DNA of 64,000 nucleotides, taken from positions 62,001 to 126,000 of the forward strand of contig NZ_SPFO01000001.1 in assembly GCF_005845035.1 (NCBI RefSeq), in the 5' to 3' direction. The notes beneath the pieces are model-generated. The model saw only the letters and a program-made list of their open reading frames with translations. It ran no database searches and was not told where the DNA came from. Both the position numbers and the translations under genes were made by a program. Below are positions 18,818-28,053 of this stretch, piece after piece (position 1 is the stretch's first letter; each line of letters starts with the position of its first letter). This stretch comes from Collinsella aerofaciens (GTDB lineage Bacteria > Actinomycetota > Coriobacteriia > Coriobacteriales > Coriobacteriaceae).

Positions 18818-20101
18818 ATGTCACTTGCAGCTCAGCAATCGCTTGAATCCCATTACGTTATGCATACCTTTGGCCGCTCTCCGGTCGAGTTTGTCGAGGG
18901 CCATGGCATGAAGCTCACCGGCGACGATGGCCGTGAGTACCTCGACTTTCTTGCCGGCATCGGCGTGTGCAGCCTAGGTCATGGCAACCTGGCTGTGCTC
19001 TCGGCGCTCGAGGCACAGACCAAAAAGCTCATGCATGTCTCCAATTACTTCTACATCGAGCAGCGTGGACAGGTCGCGGCGCTGCTGTCCAAGCTTGCTA
19101 ACGACGACGTAGATGGTGCGCGCGTGCTTGCCGATGCCATTGCCGCCGGCGATGAGACCACGGCAGCTGCTCTTGGTGCCCCGGCTGCGGGCGAGCAGGT
19201 GTGGGAGACGTTCTTTGCCAATTCCGGCGCCGAGGCCAACGAGGGCTCGATGAAGCTCGCGCGCTTGTACGCCAAGCGTGCCGGTAACGGCGGCAACACC
19301 ATCGTGTGCATGCGCGGCGGCTTCCACGGCCGTACGCTCGAGACCATTGCCGCCACCATGCAGGATTGGCTGCAGGATAGTTTCCGTCCGCTGCCGGGTG
19401 GCTTTGTGGCCTGCACGCCCAACGATGTCGATGAGCTGCGTGCGATCTTTAAGCAGCTGGGGAGCGAAATTTGTGCCGTGATGCTCGAACCGATCCAGGG
19501 TGAGAGTGGCGTGCACCCCATGACCGAGGAGTTTATGGCGGCAGCGCGCGACCTAGCACACGAAGTGGGCGCCGTGCTTATCGCCGACGAGGTCCAGTGC
19601 GGTATCTTCCGCACGGGTAAGCCGTTTGCGTTCCAGACCTATGGCGTGGAGCCCGACATTATGAGTCTTGCCAAGGGCATTGCCGACGGCGTACCCATGG
19701 GTGCCGTCGTGGCAAAGAAGGAGATTGCCGACGTGTTTAAGCCGGGCGACCACGGCTCGACCTTTGGCGGTAGCTGCTTGGCCGTCGCGGCGTGTGCCGC
19801 GACGCTCTCCGCGCTTGTGCGCGGCGATTATGCCGAGCATGCTGCCAAGGTGGGTGCCTATATGGAGCAGGCGCTGGCTAAGCTTCCGCATGTGGTAGAG
19901 GTGCGTGGCCGTGGCCTGATGCTCGGCTGTGATTTGGATGATGCCGCGGGCGACGCACATGATATTGTTGCCCGCGCGCTGGCCGCCGGTGCCGTGATTA
20001 ACGCTACGGGTGCTCATACGCTGCGTTTCTTGCCGCCGCTCGTCTGCGAGGAAGCCGACGTGGACAGTCTGATCGAGATCCTGTCGGGTGTCTTGGTCTA
20101 A
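18818..20101 (+). CDS. argD: Acetylornithine aminotransferase
   Basis: 427 residues, class III PLP aminotransferase. FFANSGAEANEGSMKLARLYA and the Schiff-base lysine in SLAKGIADGVPMGA are clear; the loop ADEVQCGIFRTGKP carries the PLP-pyridine Asp. It converts N-acetylglutamate semialdehyde to N-acetylornithine. Odd feature: an insert of about 35 residues (NDDVDGARVLADAIAAGDETTAAALGAPAAGEQVW region) between strand elements where most ArgD proteins are short. No argF, argG or argH follows, so ornithine-to-arginine genes must lie elsewhere. Confidence 0.95.
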   Translation: MSLAAQQSLESHYVMHTFGRSPVEFVEGHGMKLTGDDGREYLDFLAGIGVCSLGHGNLAVLSALEAQTKKLMHVSNYFYIEQRGQVAALLSKLANDDVDGARVLADAIAAGDETTAAALGAPAAGEQVWETFFANSGAEANEGSMKLARLYAKRAGNGGNTIVCMRGGFHGRTLETIAATMQDWLQDSFRPLPGGFVACTPNDVDELRAIFKQLGSEICAVMLEPIQGESGVHPMTEEFMAAARDLAHEVGAVLIADEVQCGIFRTGKPFAFQTYGVEPDIMSLAKGIADGVPMGAVVAKKEIADVFKPGDHGSTFGGSCLAVAACAATLSALVRGDYAEHAAKVGAYMEQALAKLPHVVEVRGRGLMLGCDLDDAAGDAHDIVARALAAGAVINATGAHTLRFLPPLVCEEADVDSLIEILSGVLV

Positions 20102-20185
20102 CGCAGCGCAATAACTCAATTTGGACCGGGTTCCGGACTGCGGGCGTGCCCTATGTGGCATGATTCAGCGGTCTGGAGCCCGTTT

Positions 20186-20206
20186 TGCCTTAGATTTGCT
20201 AAGGCA
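20186..20206 (+). terminator. Hairpin after argD, possible terminator
   Basis: TGCCTTAG pairs with CTAAGGCA over a 5-base loop. Outer bases (GCGGTCT with AGACCCGC) extend the pairing imperfectly. There is no good U tract directly after, so termination is a guess. Confidence 0.4.
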
Positions 20207-20236
20207 GGGAGACCCGCTGGTCAAAAAACATTAAAT

Positions 20237-20415
20237 ATGAGTACTGCTACCGATTTGGTAGCAGCAATTTTGGACTAATAAGGCCAGATGGCAAGTCGAA
20301 ATGGCGATGAATGCACGATTTTGATCCAACTGTTAGTCCTTATAATGGACATATGTTGCGTAACTTAAGCAAATACTATCTTTTTATATGTTGCAAACAA
20401 AGTAGCAGTACTCAT
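20237..20415. repeat. AT-rich segment bounded by a 14-base inverted repeat
   Basis: ATGAGTACTGCTAC at 20237-20250 is repeated in inverse orientation at 20402-20415. A partial third copy makes a local hairpin (CTGCTACC with GGTAGCAG, 20244-20264), and GGACTAA/TTAGTCC form another inverted pair inside. The interior is AT-rich compared with its surroundings and has no gene. It resembles the ends of a small non-autonomous element, but no target-site duplication was recognised. Confidence 0.5.
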
Positions 20416-20458
20416 TTTTGCCATTTTTTGGCCACGGCCTTTGTGACAGACGTGCTGG

Positions 20459-20730
20459 CGGGTTCGAATCCCATGCACCGGGCGCAAGCAAAAACGGTCC
20501 CCTTGCGAGGACCGTTTCCAATTCTGTGGTGGGCGATGAGGGATGTCCGCGTGCGGCTGGCGCCGCCCGCGTCCCGCTTCGTCGCTCCGCTCCTCGCGTG
20601 CTGCGCTGGAAAACGCTTGCGCGTTTCCTCAGCTCCGCACCCTGTCGGGTTCGAATCCCATGCACTGGGCCCAAAAAAGAAAGGCTCCCATTGCTGGGAG
20701 CCTATCAAATCAGTGGTGGGCGATGAGGGA
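20459..20730. repeat. 187-bp tandem duplication carrying tRNA-Val tail and terminator
   Basis: Two blocks recur at exactly 187 bp: a 20-base T-arm-like block (CGGGTTCGAATCCCATGCAC at 20459 and 20646) and the last 18 bases of the tRNA-Val region (GTGGTGGGCGATGAGGGA at 20526 and 20713). Between them each copy has a minus-strand terminator hairpin of different sequence (20493-20516 and 20682-20703). So an ancestral unit was duplicated and has diverged. There is no protein gene in 20102-20976. Confidence 0.75.
20673..20703 (-). terminator. Terminator of tRNA-Val
   Basis: On the minus strand AGGCTCCCA pairs with TGGGAGCCT over a 4-base loop and is followed by TTCTTTTTT, eleven bases after the end of the tRNA gene. 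Confidence 0.8.
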
Positions 20731-20789
20731 TTCGAACCCCCAGCCTTGTGCGTGTAAAGCACCTGCGCTAACCGTTGCGCCAATCGCCC
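20714..20789 (-). tRNA. tRNA-Val (anticodon UAC)
   Basis: 76-base cloverleaf on the minus strand: acceptor GGGCGAT with ATCGCCC, D arm GCGC/GCGC, anticodon loop TTTACAC with TAC, T arm with GTTCGAAT, and an encoded CCA end. The minus-strand upstream region has TATACT about ten bases ahead of the gene. Confidence 0.93.
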
Positions 20790-20976
20790 GTGCGGAGAGA
20801 GTATAGCAAAACAATCGCCTCATTCACCTCATATCCATTAAAGGTAACTCGCGCGTGTCACAGCGGAGCTGATTCAGTTGAGATTGCCTGAACATTCCGC
20901 CCCTCTTTACGCCCTCGGGTATACTCAAAAGCTACTGATTCGATTTGATGCCCAGCAACAGCAGAGGGGATAGTAT

Positions 20977-22857
20977 ATGTGCGGTTTTGTCGGTTTTGTC
21001 GGTGGGACGGATAACCAATCCGAGGTGCTCACCAAGATGATGGACCGCATCGTCCATCGCGGTCCCGACATGGGCGGTCAGTTTATCGACGGCCGCGTTG
21101 CCCTGGGCTTCCGCCGCCTGTCGATCCTCGACCTGACCGAGGCCGGCGCTCAACCCATGGCCAACGAGGACGGCAGCGTCGTCATTGTCTTCAACGGCGA
21201 GATCTACAACTTCCAAGAACTCCGTTCCGAGCTCGAGGCCAAGGGCTACAAGTTCCACTGCGGCGCCGACACCGAGAGCCTCCTGCACGGCTACGAGGAG
21301 TGGGGCGAGGCCGTCCTCGATCGCCTGCGCGGTATGTACGCCTTCGTCATCTGGGACAAAAAGAAGAACAAGCTTTTTGGCGCCCGCGACATCTTTGGCA
21401 TCAAGCCGCTTTACTACTATCCCATGGCCGATGCGGGCGACGGCGCTCCGGGCGTGCTCTTTGGTTCCGAGATCAAGAGCTTCCTGGACTACCCGCACTT
21501 CCACAAGGCGGTCAACAAAAAGGCTCTGCGTCCGTACATGACGCTGCAGTATTCGGCGACTGAGGAGACCTTCTTCGAGGGTGTCTACAAGCTGCCGCCG
21601 GCGCACTACTTTACCGTCGATATCCCGACCGGCAAGATGAACATCGAGCGCTACTGGGATTGCGATTACTCTGCCGTCGAGAAGCCGTTCGAAGAGTATG
21701 TCGACGAGCTGGACGAGGTCGTGCACGAGAGCGTCGAGGCCCATCGCATCGCCGATGTCAAGGTCGCGTCGTTCCTCTCCGGTGGCGTCGACTCCAGCTA
21801 CATCGCCGCTTGCCTTATGCCCGACAAGACCTTCTCGGTGGGCTTTGACTACAAGAATTTCAACGAGACCAACTACGCCAAGGAGCTTTCCGATAAGCTC
21901 GGCGTCGAGAACGTTCGCAAGATGATCACCGCCGACGAGTTCTTCGGTGCGCTCGAGGACATCCAGTATCACATGGACGAGCCGCAGTCCAACCTGTCTT
22001 CCGTGCCGCTGTGGTTCTTGGCCGAGATGGCCCGCAAGGACGTTACCGTCGTGCTTTCGGGCGAAGGCGCCGACGAACTCTTTGGCGGCTACGCCTACTA
22101 CGAGGATACGGTCCCGGTGCGTAAGTACAAAAAGATGGTTCCGCTGCCCATCCGTCGCGCGCTCGGTAACCTGGCGCTGCATATGCCGTACTTCAAGGGA
22201 CATAACTTCCTGGTCAAGGGTGCCGAGATCCCCGAGAAGTCGTTCCTGGGACAGGCTCTGGTATGGCCGGAGCGCGAGGTCGACGGCGTGCTCAAGCCCG
22301 AGTACAACACCGGCGACGGCGCCTTCGAGCTTGCCGCTCCCATCTATGCGCGCGTGAAGGGTCAGCCCGAGCTGGTCAAGAAACAGTACCTGGACATGAA
22401 CATGTGGCTCCCGGGCGACATTCTGCTCAAGGCCGACAAGATGTGCATGGCGCACTCGCTGGAGCTGCGCGTGCCCTTCCTGGACCGCAAAGTCATGGAG
22501 TTCGCCGAGCACATTCCCGACCGTTACCGCATCAACGAGAACGGCAACAAACAGGTACTCCGCCACGCTGCCAACAAGTCGCTGCCCGATGAGTGGGCCA
22601 CCCGTCCCAAGGTGGGCTTCCCGGTGCCGATTGTCTACTGGCTGCGCGAGCAAAAGTGGTACGACTATGTCAAGGAGTACTTCACCGCGCCGTGGGCAAG
22701 CGAGTTCTTCGATACCGACGAGCTCATGCACCTGCTCGATCTGCACTTTGCGGGCAAGGGCGATTTCCAGCGCAAGATCTATACGCCGCTCGTGTTCCTG
22801 GTGTGGTACAAGCGCTTCTTTATCGACGAGGACCAGCCCGCTGTTCAGGCTGCCTAG
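20977..22857 (+). CDS. asnB: Asparagine synthase (glutamine-hydrolysing)
   Basis: 626 residues. MCGFVGFVGG gives the N-terminal Cys2 nucleophile of the class II glutaminase domain, which runs to about residue 220; the synthase domain carries the PP-loop LSGGVDSSY near residue 267 and GEGADELFGGY. It makes asparagine from aspartate, ATP and glutamine. The MCG start leaves no doubt about the start codon; a weak AGAGGGG precedes it. Stands alone with its own terminator. Confidence 0.96.
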   Translation: MCGFVGFVGGTDNQSEVLTKMMDRIVHRGPDMGGQFIDGRVALGFRRLSILDLTEAGAQPMANEDGSVVIVFNGEIYNFQELRSELEAKGYKFHCGADTESLLHGYEEWGEAVLDRLRGMYAFVIWDKKKNKLFGARDIFGIKPLYYYPMADAGDGAPGVLFGSEIKSFLDYPHFHKAVNKKALRPYMTLQYSATEETFFEGVYKLPPAHYFTVDIPTGKMNIERYWDCDYSAVEKPFEEYVDELDEVVHESVEAHRIADVKVASFLSGGVDSSYIAACLMPDKTFSVGFDYKNFNETNYAKELSDKLGVENVRKMITADEFFGALEDIQYHMDEPQSNLSSVPLWFLAEMARKDVTVVLSGEGADELFGGYAYYEDTVPVRKYKKMVPLPIRRALGNLALHMPYFKGHNFLVKGAEIPEKSFLGQALVWPEREVDGVLKPEYNTGDGAFELAAPIYARVKGQPELVKKQYLDMNMWLPGDILLKADKMCMAHSLELRVPFLDRKVMEFAEHIPDRYRINENGNKQVLRHAANKSLPDEWATRPKVGFPVPIVYWLREQKWYDYVKEYFTAPWASEFFDTDELMHLLDLHFAGKGDFQRKIYTPLVFLVWYKRFFIDEDQPAVQAA

Positions 22858-22883
22858 CCTCGGCTTACGAACGCCTGCGCGTA

Positions 22884-22907
22884 ACGGCTCCTCCGGGAGC
22901 CGTTTTT
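22884..22907 (+). terminator. Terminator of asnB
   Basis: ACGGCTCC pairs with GGAGCCGT over a 4-base loop, followed by TTTTG. Confidence 0.85.
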
Positions 22908-22969
22908 GCGTGGGTGCGTTTCAGTTACTATAAAAACCGTCCCTGCCAAATGGCTGAGAAAGGTGAAAG

Positions 22970-24532
22970 ATGCACCATTCGGATTCCGCGATCGTGACCA
23001 CGGTCGATACGCTTGCCAAGCTTCTCGATGTGTGCGGCGAGCTGCGCGCATCGGAGCAGGTTGACGAGCGTGCCGTGACCGGCTGCTCGTTTGATTCGCG
23101 CGCGGTCTCGGCAGGTGATGTGTTCTTCTGCAAAGGTGCTGCCTTTAAGCCCGCGTTTTTGCGCATGGCGCTCGATGCGGGTGCCGTCGCATTTGTGTGC
23201 GAGGAGTCGCTGGTCGAGTCTCTGGAGCCGCTGGCGCAGGAGAGCGGTGCTGCGATGCTGGTCGTGGACAGCGTTCGCACGGCCATGGCCTTGTTGCCGC
23301 CGGAGGTCTACGACCGTCCCGACCGCGACGTCAAGATCGTGGGCATCACCGGCACCAAGGGAAAGACCACGGCCGCTTTTATGCTCCAGTCCATCATCAA
23401 GGCGGCGGGCGAGTCCTGCGGCATGATCGGCTCGGTGAGTACCGACGATGGTATCGAGTGCTACGAGAGCACCAACACCACGCCCGAGGCTCCCGAGGTC
23501 TGGCGCCATATCGCCAACTGTCGCACGTCCGGTCGCCAGTCCATGGTCATGGAGGTCTCGAGCCAGGCGCTCAAGTACCAACGCGTCGAGAATCTGCCGT
23601 TTGACGTGGCGTGCTTCCTCAACATCGGCCGCGACCACATCTCGCCGATCGAACACCCCACGTTTGAGGATTATTTTGAGAGCAAACTCAGGATCTTTGA
23701 CCAGGCAAAGACCGCCGTGGTGAATCTGGGCACCGAAGAGGTCGACCGTGTGCTGGAGGCAGCGTCGACGGCCGAGCGCTTGGTGACCGTTGGCGTCGAG
23801 CATCCCGAGGCAAGCCTGTGGGCGAGCGACGTACGCATGGTCGGCTTTAGCATCGAGTTCAACTTGCATGGCCTGTGTGCCGACGAGTCCGAGGCGGGGG
23901 AGAAGGTCCTGTTGGGTATCGCGGGAGACTTTAACGTGGAGAACGCGCTGGTCGCTATCGCCGCTGCGCGCGAGATCGGCATCGGTATCGATGCTATCAA
24001 GAAGGGCCTCTCCAAACTGCGTGTGCCGGGCCGTATGGAGGTCGTGGAGTCGAAGGACGGCCGCGTGATCTGCGTCGTCGACTATGCGCACAACCAGCTT
24101 TCGTTCCGTTCGCTTTTCTCGTCGGTGAAGCGCGCGTTTCCCGCCAGCCCCGTCATTGCGCTGTTTGGCGCTGCCGGCGGCAAGGCGCAGGAGCGCCGCG
24201 AGCAGCTTCCGCGCGAGGCCGCACCATATTCCGACCTGATGATCTTTGCCAATGAGGACCCGGCTCACGAGGACCCGATGAAGGTCTGTCGCGAGCTTGC
24301 CGAGCATGTTCCCGACGATACGCCGAACAAGATCATCCTCGATCGCGAAGCCGCTGTGCATGCGGCGTTCAAGGCGGCGCGCGAGGAGTACATCAACCCC
24401 GATGCTCCCACCATTGTCTTGCTGCTGGCAAAGGGTGACGAGGAACTCATGCACGTGGGCGACGAGTTCGTGCCCATCGAGAGCGACCTTTCGCTGGCCA
24501 ATCGCCTGATCGATGTTACCCAGTTTGACTAA
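22970..24532 (+). CDS. murE: MurE-family UDP-MurNAc-tripeptide ligase, non-DAP type
   Basis: 520 residues with all three Mur ligase domains: FDSRAVSAGDVFFCKGA (UDP-binding N-domain), ATP site GITGTKGKTTAAFML near residue 126, and C-terminal VDYAHNQLSF. It adds the third residue of the peptidoglycan stem peptide. The substrate loop that reads DNPR in meso-DAP enzymes reads NEDPAHEDP here, so the added diamino acid is probably not DAP; L-Lys or L-Orn are candidates by inference. It could also be a second MurE-like protein with another role. It sits upstream of murI and a HAD phosphatase, which supports a cell wall context. Confidence 0.85.
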   Translation: MHHSDSAIVTTVDTLAKLLDVCGELRASEQVDERAVTGCSFDSRAVSAGDVFFCKGAAFKPAFLRMALDAGAVAFVCEESLVESLEPLAQESGAAMLVVDSVRTAMALLPPEVYDRPDRDVKIVGITGTKGKTTAAFMLQSIIKAAGESCGMIGSVSTDDGIECYESTNTTPEAPEVWRHIANCRTSGRQSMVMEVSSQALKYQRVENLPFDVACFLNIGRDHISPIEHPTFEDYFESKLRIFDQAKTAVVNLGTEEVDRVLEAASTAERLVTVGVEHPEASLWASDVRMVGFSIEFNLHGLCADESEAGEKVLLGIAGDFNVENALVAIAAAREIGIGIDAIKKGLSKLRVPGRMEVVESKDGRVICVVDYAHNQLSFRSLFSSVKRAFPASPVIALFGAAGGKAQERREQLPREAAPYSDLMIFANEDPAHEDPMKVCRELAEHVPDDTPNKIILDREAAVHAAFKAAREEYINPDAPTIVLLLAKGDEELMHVGDEFVPIESDLSLANRLIDVTQFD

Positions 24533-24639
24533 TGAACCATGATGGCGGCGGCGCTCTGAGTGCGCTGTCGCCATAAGCGTGTTCCCTCAATCAAAACATG
24601 CCGTCCAAGTCCAAACCCTTCTATGTAAACGGAGTAACC

Positions 24640-25551
24640 ATGTCCCACAACACCCTGCCGACTGTTGCCGAGCTTTCGGGCGAGATGCGCGAGCGCTTGG
24701 CCAAGGTCAAGTACGTCTTTACCGACCTGGATGCCACGATGCTCGCACCCGGCTCGTGCGTGCTGCGCGACAACGACGGTAACCCCTCGACCAAACTCGT
24801 CGAGGCCGTCGTGGCGCTCGCTCGCGCTGGTATTCAGGTGGTTCCCACCTCGGGCCGCAACCGTACCATGATCCACGAGGACGCGCGCGTGCTCGGCCTC
24901 AACTCCTACATTGGTGAGATGGGCGGTCTGGTTATGTACGACCTCAAAGCCAACGATTGGGAGTATCTGACCGGTGACATGCCTTACGACCCCGCCTGCG
25001 GCCTTACTCCGCACCAGGTGATCGAACAGACCGGCGTGTGCGAGAAGATCCTTGCCCGCTGGCCGCACAAGATCGAGTACCACAACGACATGTCGACCGG
25101 CTACAAATACCGTGAGGTCACCGTCGGTATGCGCGGCGATGTGCCCGACGATGAGGTCCAGGCCATCCTGGACGAGGCCGGCTGCGGTCTGATCTGGGCT
25201 TGCAACGGCCATCTGACTCACCTGTCCAAGCCGACGACGCTCGAGCTCGATCGCGTCGAGGACGGTCGCGCATTCAACATCAACCCCGCGGGCCTCAACA
25301 AAGGCGTCGCCATTGCGCGCTTCTGCGAGCACCTAGGGATCGAGCGCGAGGAGACGCTCGCGCTCGGCGACTCCGAGTCCGACTTCTACATGGCCGATCA
25401 CGTGGGCACGTTCTGCCTGGTCGAGAATGGCCTGACGAGCGCCGGCGCGCCCGAGTTCCTGGCTGCTTGCGAGAACGCTTTCGTTACGCGCGGCAAAATT
25501 GTCGACGGTTGGGCGGCGACGGCAGAGCTGCTGGTCGCGGCGCGTTCGTAG
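24640..25551 (+). CDS. HAD superfamily hydrolase, Cof-like
   Basis: 303 residues from the ATG at 24640, chosen because GGAGTAACC precedes it; an ATG at 24598 has no ribosome site. HAD motifs: I DLDATML (nucleophile Asp), II TSGRNRT, III Lys in LNKGVAI, IV GDSESDFYMA. The large cap (about residues 90-200) matches the Cof/YbiV type (C2 cap). It is a cytosolic phosphatase, probably for sugar phosphates or nucleotides; substrate unknown. It lies between the MurE-like gene and murI, about 110 bases after the former. Confidence 0.88.
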   Translation: MSHNTLPTVAELSGEMRERLAKVKYVFTDLDATMLAPGSCVLRDNDGNPSTKLVEAVVALARAGIQVVPTSGRNRTMIHEDARVLGLNSYIGEMGGLVMYDLKANDWEYLTGDMPYDPACGLTPHQVIEQTGVCEKILARWPHKIEYHNDMSTGYKYREVTVGMRGDVPDDEVQAILDEAGCGLIWACNGHLTHLSKPTTLELDRVEDGRAFNINPAGLNKGVAIARFCEHLGIEREETLALGDSESDFYMADHVGTFCLVENGLTSAGAPEFLAACENAFVTRGKIVDGWAATAELLVAARS

Positions 25552-25602
25552 CGCGGCGTCGCCGCACTTGGACATGTCTTTTCGAGAGAGACTGGTGAGG
25601 TA

Positions 25603-26487
25603 ATGTCCGATATCGAGAATCCGGCAGGCGACACGCGCCCGATTGGCGTGTTCGATTCTGGTTTGGGCGGTCTGACGGTTGCGCGCGCGATTGCGACGGC
25701 GCTGCCGCACGAGTCCGTCTACTACTTTGGCGACACCAAGCGCTGCCCTTACGGCACGCGCACCGAGGATGAGGTGCGCTCGTTTGCGTTGCAGGCGGGT
25801 CGTTGGCTTTCGAAGCACGACGTCAAGATTATGGTCATCGCCTGCAACACGGCGACCGCTGCGGCCTTGCGTCTGGCCCAGCAGGTGCTCGACGTTCCCG
25901 TGATCGGTGTGATCGCGCCGGGTGCCCGTGCGGCAATCAACAGCACCCGCTCGCGTCGCGTGGGCGTGCTCGCCACCAACCTCACCATTCGCTCGGGCGC
26001 CTACACGCGCGCCATTCAGGATCTAGATGCCGGCGTCGATGTATACGGCTGTCCTGCCTCGAGCTTTGTCGAGGTTGTCGAACACGAGCTCGCCTCGGGT
26101 GCGCATCTGCAGGAACAGTGGCTTGAGAACGAGGACATCTTCGATACGCCTGCCGTGCGTGCGCTGGTGGGTGCCACGGTTGAGCCGCTGCGCGACCACG
26201 GTATCGATACCGTGGTGCTCGGCTGTACGCATTTTCCGCTGTTGGTGGGACCTATCCGCCATGCGCTGGGGCCTGGGGTGCGCGTCGTGAGTTCCGCCGA
26301 GGAGACCACACGCGAGCTGACCGATATCCTCACGCGCCGCGAGCAGCTGGCGGGCGACGCCGCCGAGCCGCAGCATCGTTTTGCCACGACGGCCGATAAC
26401 ATTGCCGAGTTTGCGGTGGCGGGCAGCTTTATCTTTGGTCAGCCGCTCAAGAGCATCGAACATATCGATATCGATGAGCTGAAATAG
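25603..26487 (+). CDS. murI: Glutamate racemase
   Basis: 294 residues. FDSGLGGLTVARAI, the first catalytic Cys in ACNTATAAAL and the second in GCTHFPLL. It makes D-glutamate for peptidoglycan stem peptides. GGTGAGG precedes the ATG. It belongs to a run murI-rph-rdgB-dtd that also occurs, in part, in other Actinobacteria (murI-rph-rdgB). Confidence 0.95.
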   Translation: MSDIENPAGDTRPIGVFDSGLGGLTVARAIATALPHESVYYFGDTKRCPYGTRTEDEVRSFALQAGRWLSKHDVKIMVIACNTATAAALRLAQQVLDVPVIGVIAPGARAAINSTRSRRVGVLATNLTIRSGAYTRAIQDLDAGVDVYGCPASSFVEVVEHELASGAHLQEQWLENEDIFDTPAVRALVGATVEPLRDHGIDTVVLGCTHFPLLVGPIRHALGPGVRVVSSAEETTRELTDILTRREQLAGDAAEPQHRFATTADNIAEFAVAGSFIFGQPLKSIEHIDIDELK

Positions 26488-26541
26488 ATGTAAGGCAGCC
26501 GCCAAAGCCTTCGCCACATCTTTTGCCGAAAGGATATTTCT

Positions 26542-27267
26542 ATGGAGTACATGCAGGTCAACCGCGCCAACGGTCGCGCCGCCAACGAGTTGCGCCCCGT
26601 TAAGCTCACCCGTGGCGTCATGAAGCACGCCCACGGCTCGTGTTTGGCCGAGTTCGGCGACACGCGCGTGCTGTGCGCCGCCACTATCGAGGAGGGCGTG
26701 CCGGGCTGGCGAAAGGGAGCTAAGGCCGGCTGGGTGACCGCGGAATACGCCATGCTGCCGACGTCGACCGGCAAGCGCTGCAAGCGCGAGCATGCCAACC
26801 GCAAGGGTCGCTCCATGGAGATCGAGCGCCTCATTGGCCGCAGCCTGCGTACCGTCGTCAACATGAAGGCGCTCGGCGAGTACACCGTCACCGTCGACTG
26901 CGATGTGATTCAGGCCGATGGCGGCACGCGTACAGCGAGCATCACCGGCGCCTGGGTGGCGCTGCACGACGCCCTCGCCATGTGGGTCGAGGCGGGCAAG
27001 ATCGAACGCATCCCGCTTATCGGCCAGGTGGCTGCCATCTCCATGGGCGTTGTCGACGGCAATACGCTGCTTGACCTCGATTATTCCGAGGACAGCCATG
27101 CCGAGGTCGACATGAACCTCGTCGCCACCGAAACCGGTGAGATGATCGAGCTCCAGGGCACCGGCGAGCAGGCGCCCTTCGACCGCAAACGCCTCAACGC
27201 CCTGCTCGACCTGGGCGACAAGGGTATCGCCGAGCTCATCGAGCTTCAGCGCCAAGCCATCGCCTAA
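26542..27267 (+). CDS. rph: Ribonuclease PH
   Basis: 241 residues, typical length. [19 protein letters not shown] opens the chain and [17 protein letters not shown] is the phosphate-binding core; [11 protein letters not shown] is also typical. A phosphorolytic 3'-5' exonuclease that trims tRNA 3' ends. AAAGGATA precedes the ATG; 54 bases after murI. Confidence 0.96.
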   Translation: MEYMQVNRANGRAANELRPVKLTRGVMKHAHGSCLAEFGDTRVLCAATIEEGVPGWRKGAKAGWVTAEYAMLPTSTGKRCKREHANRKGRSMEIERLIGRSLRTVVNMKALGEYTVTVDCDVIQADGGTRTASITGAWVALHDALAMWVEAGKIERIPLIGQVAAISMGVVDGNTLLDLDYSEDSHAEVDMNLVATETGEMIELQGTGEQAPFDRKRLNALLDLGDKGIAELIELQRQAIA

Positions 27268-27301
27268 CCTGCCAAATAGGGACAGGTTTATTTTGGTAGG
27301 T
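27267..27301 (+). repeat. Hairpin with GGGACAGGTTT loop after rph
   Basis: ACCTGCCAAATA pairs with TATTTTGGTAGGT, starting on the last base of the rph stop codon and followed by TTTATCTG, so it may end transcription. Its loop GGGACAGGTT recurs in a second hairpin at 34887-34919, which suggests a small repeat family. Confidence 0.55.
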
Positions 27302-27408
27302 TTTATCTGCGGAAATGCTGCGTTGAAAGGTCTGATTGCCTGAGAGGGGAGAGGCCAAGTGCCCGAACGCCCCTCACGCAGCTTGCTATAGAGACAAGGA
27401 GGCCAGTT

Positions 27409-28050
27409 ATGGCACTTGAGAAGATCGACATCGACACTCTCGACCCGGCTGCAACTATCGTCGTGGCAACCGGCAACGCCCATAAGCTCACCGAGATTGA
27501 GGCCATTTTGGGCAAGGTCATGCCCGAGGTACGCTTTGTGGCGCTCGGTCAGCTGGGCGATTTTGAGGACCCCGAGGAAAACGGCACAACGTTTTTGGAG
27601 AACGCGATCATCAAGGCGCAGGCTGCCGTCGAAGAGACGGGGCTCATGGCCATTGCCGACGATTCGGGCTTGGTCGTTGATGCCCTGGACGGCGAGCCGG
27701 GCGTGTATAGCGCGCGCTATGCGGGCGTGCATGGCGACGATGCCGCCAACAACGCCAAGCTGCTCGTTAACCTGGAAGGCGTGGCAGACGAGGATCGCAC
27801 CGCGCGTTTTATAAGCGTCGTTGCGCTCATCGACACGGACGGTTTGGTCACCTATGGTGAGGGCGCCTGCGAGGGCGCTATCGCACACGAGGGCCGCGGC
27901 GATCACGGCTTTGGCTACGACCCGCTGTTCCTGCCGGTCGACACGCCGGGCAAGACCATGGCCGAGCTGACGGCGGACGAGAAGAACGCCATCAGCCATC
28001 GTTTCCACGCGCTCGAGCATCTGTCCGCCAAACTGACGGGCGAGGAGTAG
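27409..28050 (+). CDS. rdgB: Non-canonical purine NTP pyrophosphatase (RdgB/HAM1)
   Basis: 213 residues. VVATGNAHKLTEIEAIL at the N-terminus and the core ADDSGLVVDALDGEPGVYSARYAG; FGYDPLF near the C-terminus. It hydrolyses dITP, XTP and similar nucleotides to keep them out of DNA and RNA. AAGGAGG precedes the ATG. The next gene starts 3 bases after its stop. Confidence 0.96.
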   Translation: MALEKIDIDTLDPAATIVVATGNAHKLTEIEAILGKVMPEVRFVALGQLGDFEDPEENGTTFLENAIIKAQAAVEETGLMAIADDSGLVVDALDGEPGVYSARYAGVHGDDAANNAKLLVNLEGVADEDRTARFISVVALIDTDGLVTYGEGACEGAIAHEGRGDHGFGYDPLFLPVDTPGKTMAELTADEKNAISHRFHALEHLSAKLTGEE

Positions 28051-28053
28051 GCC

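Noticed and set aside
20311-20757. Open frames of 90-150 codons across the tRNA-Val region
   Set aside because: They run through tRNA-derived repeats and terminators; proteins contain translated T-loop sequence (FESHA, RIPC), a known annotation artefact.
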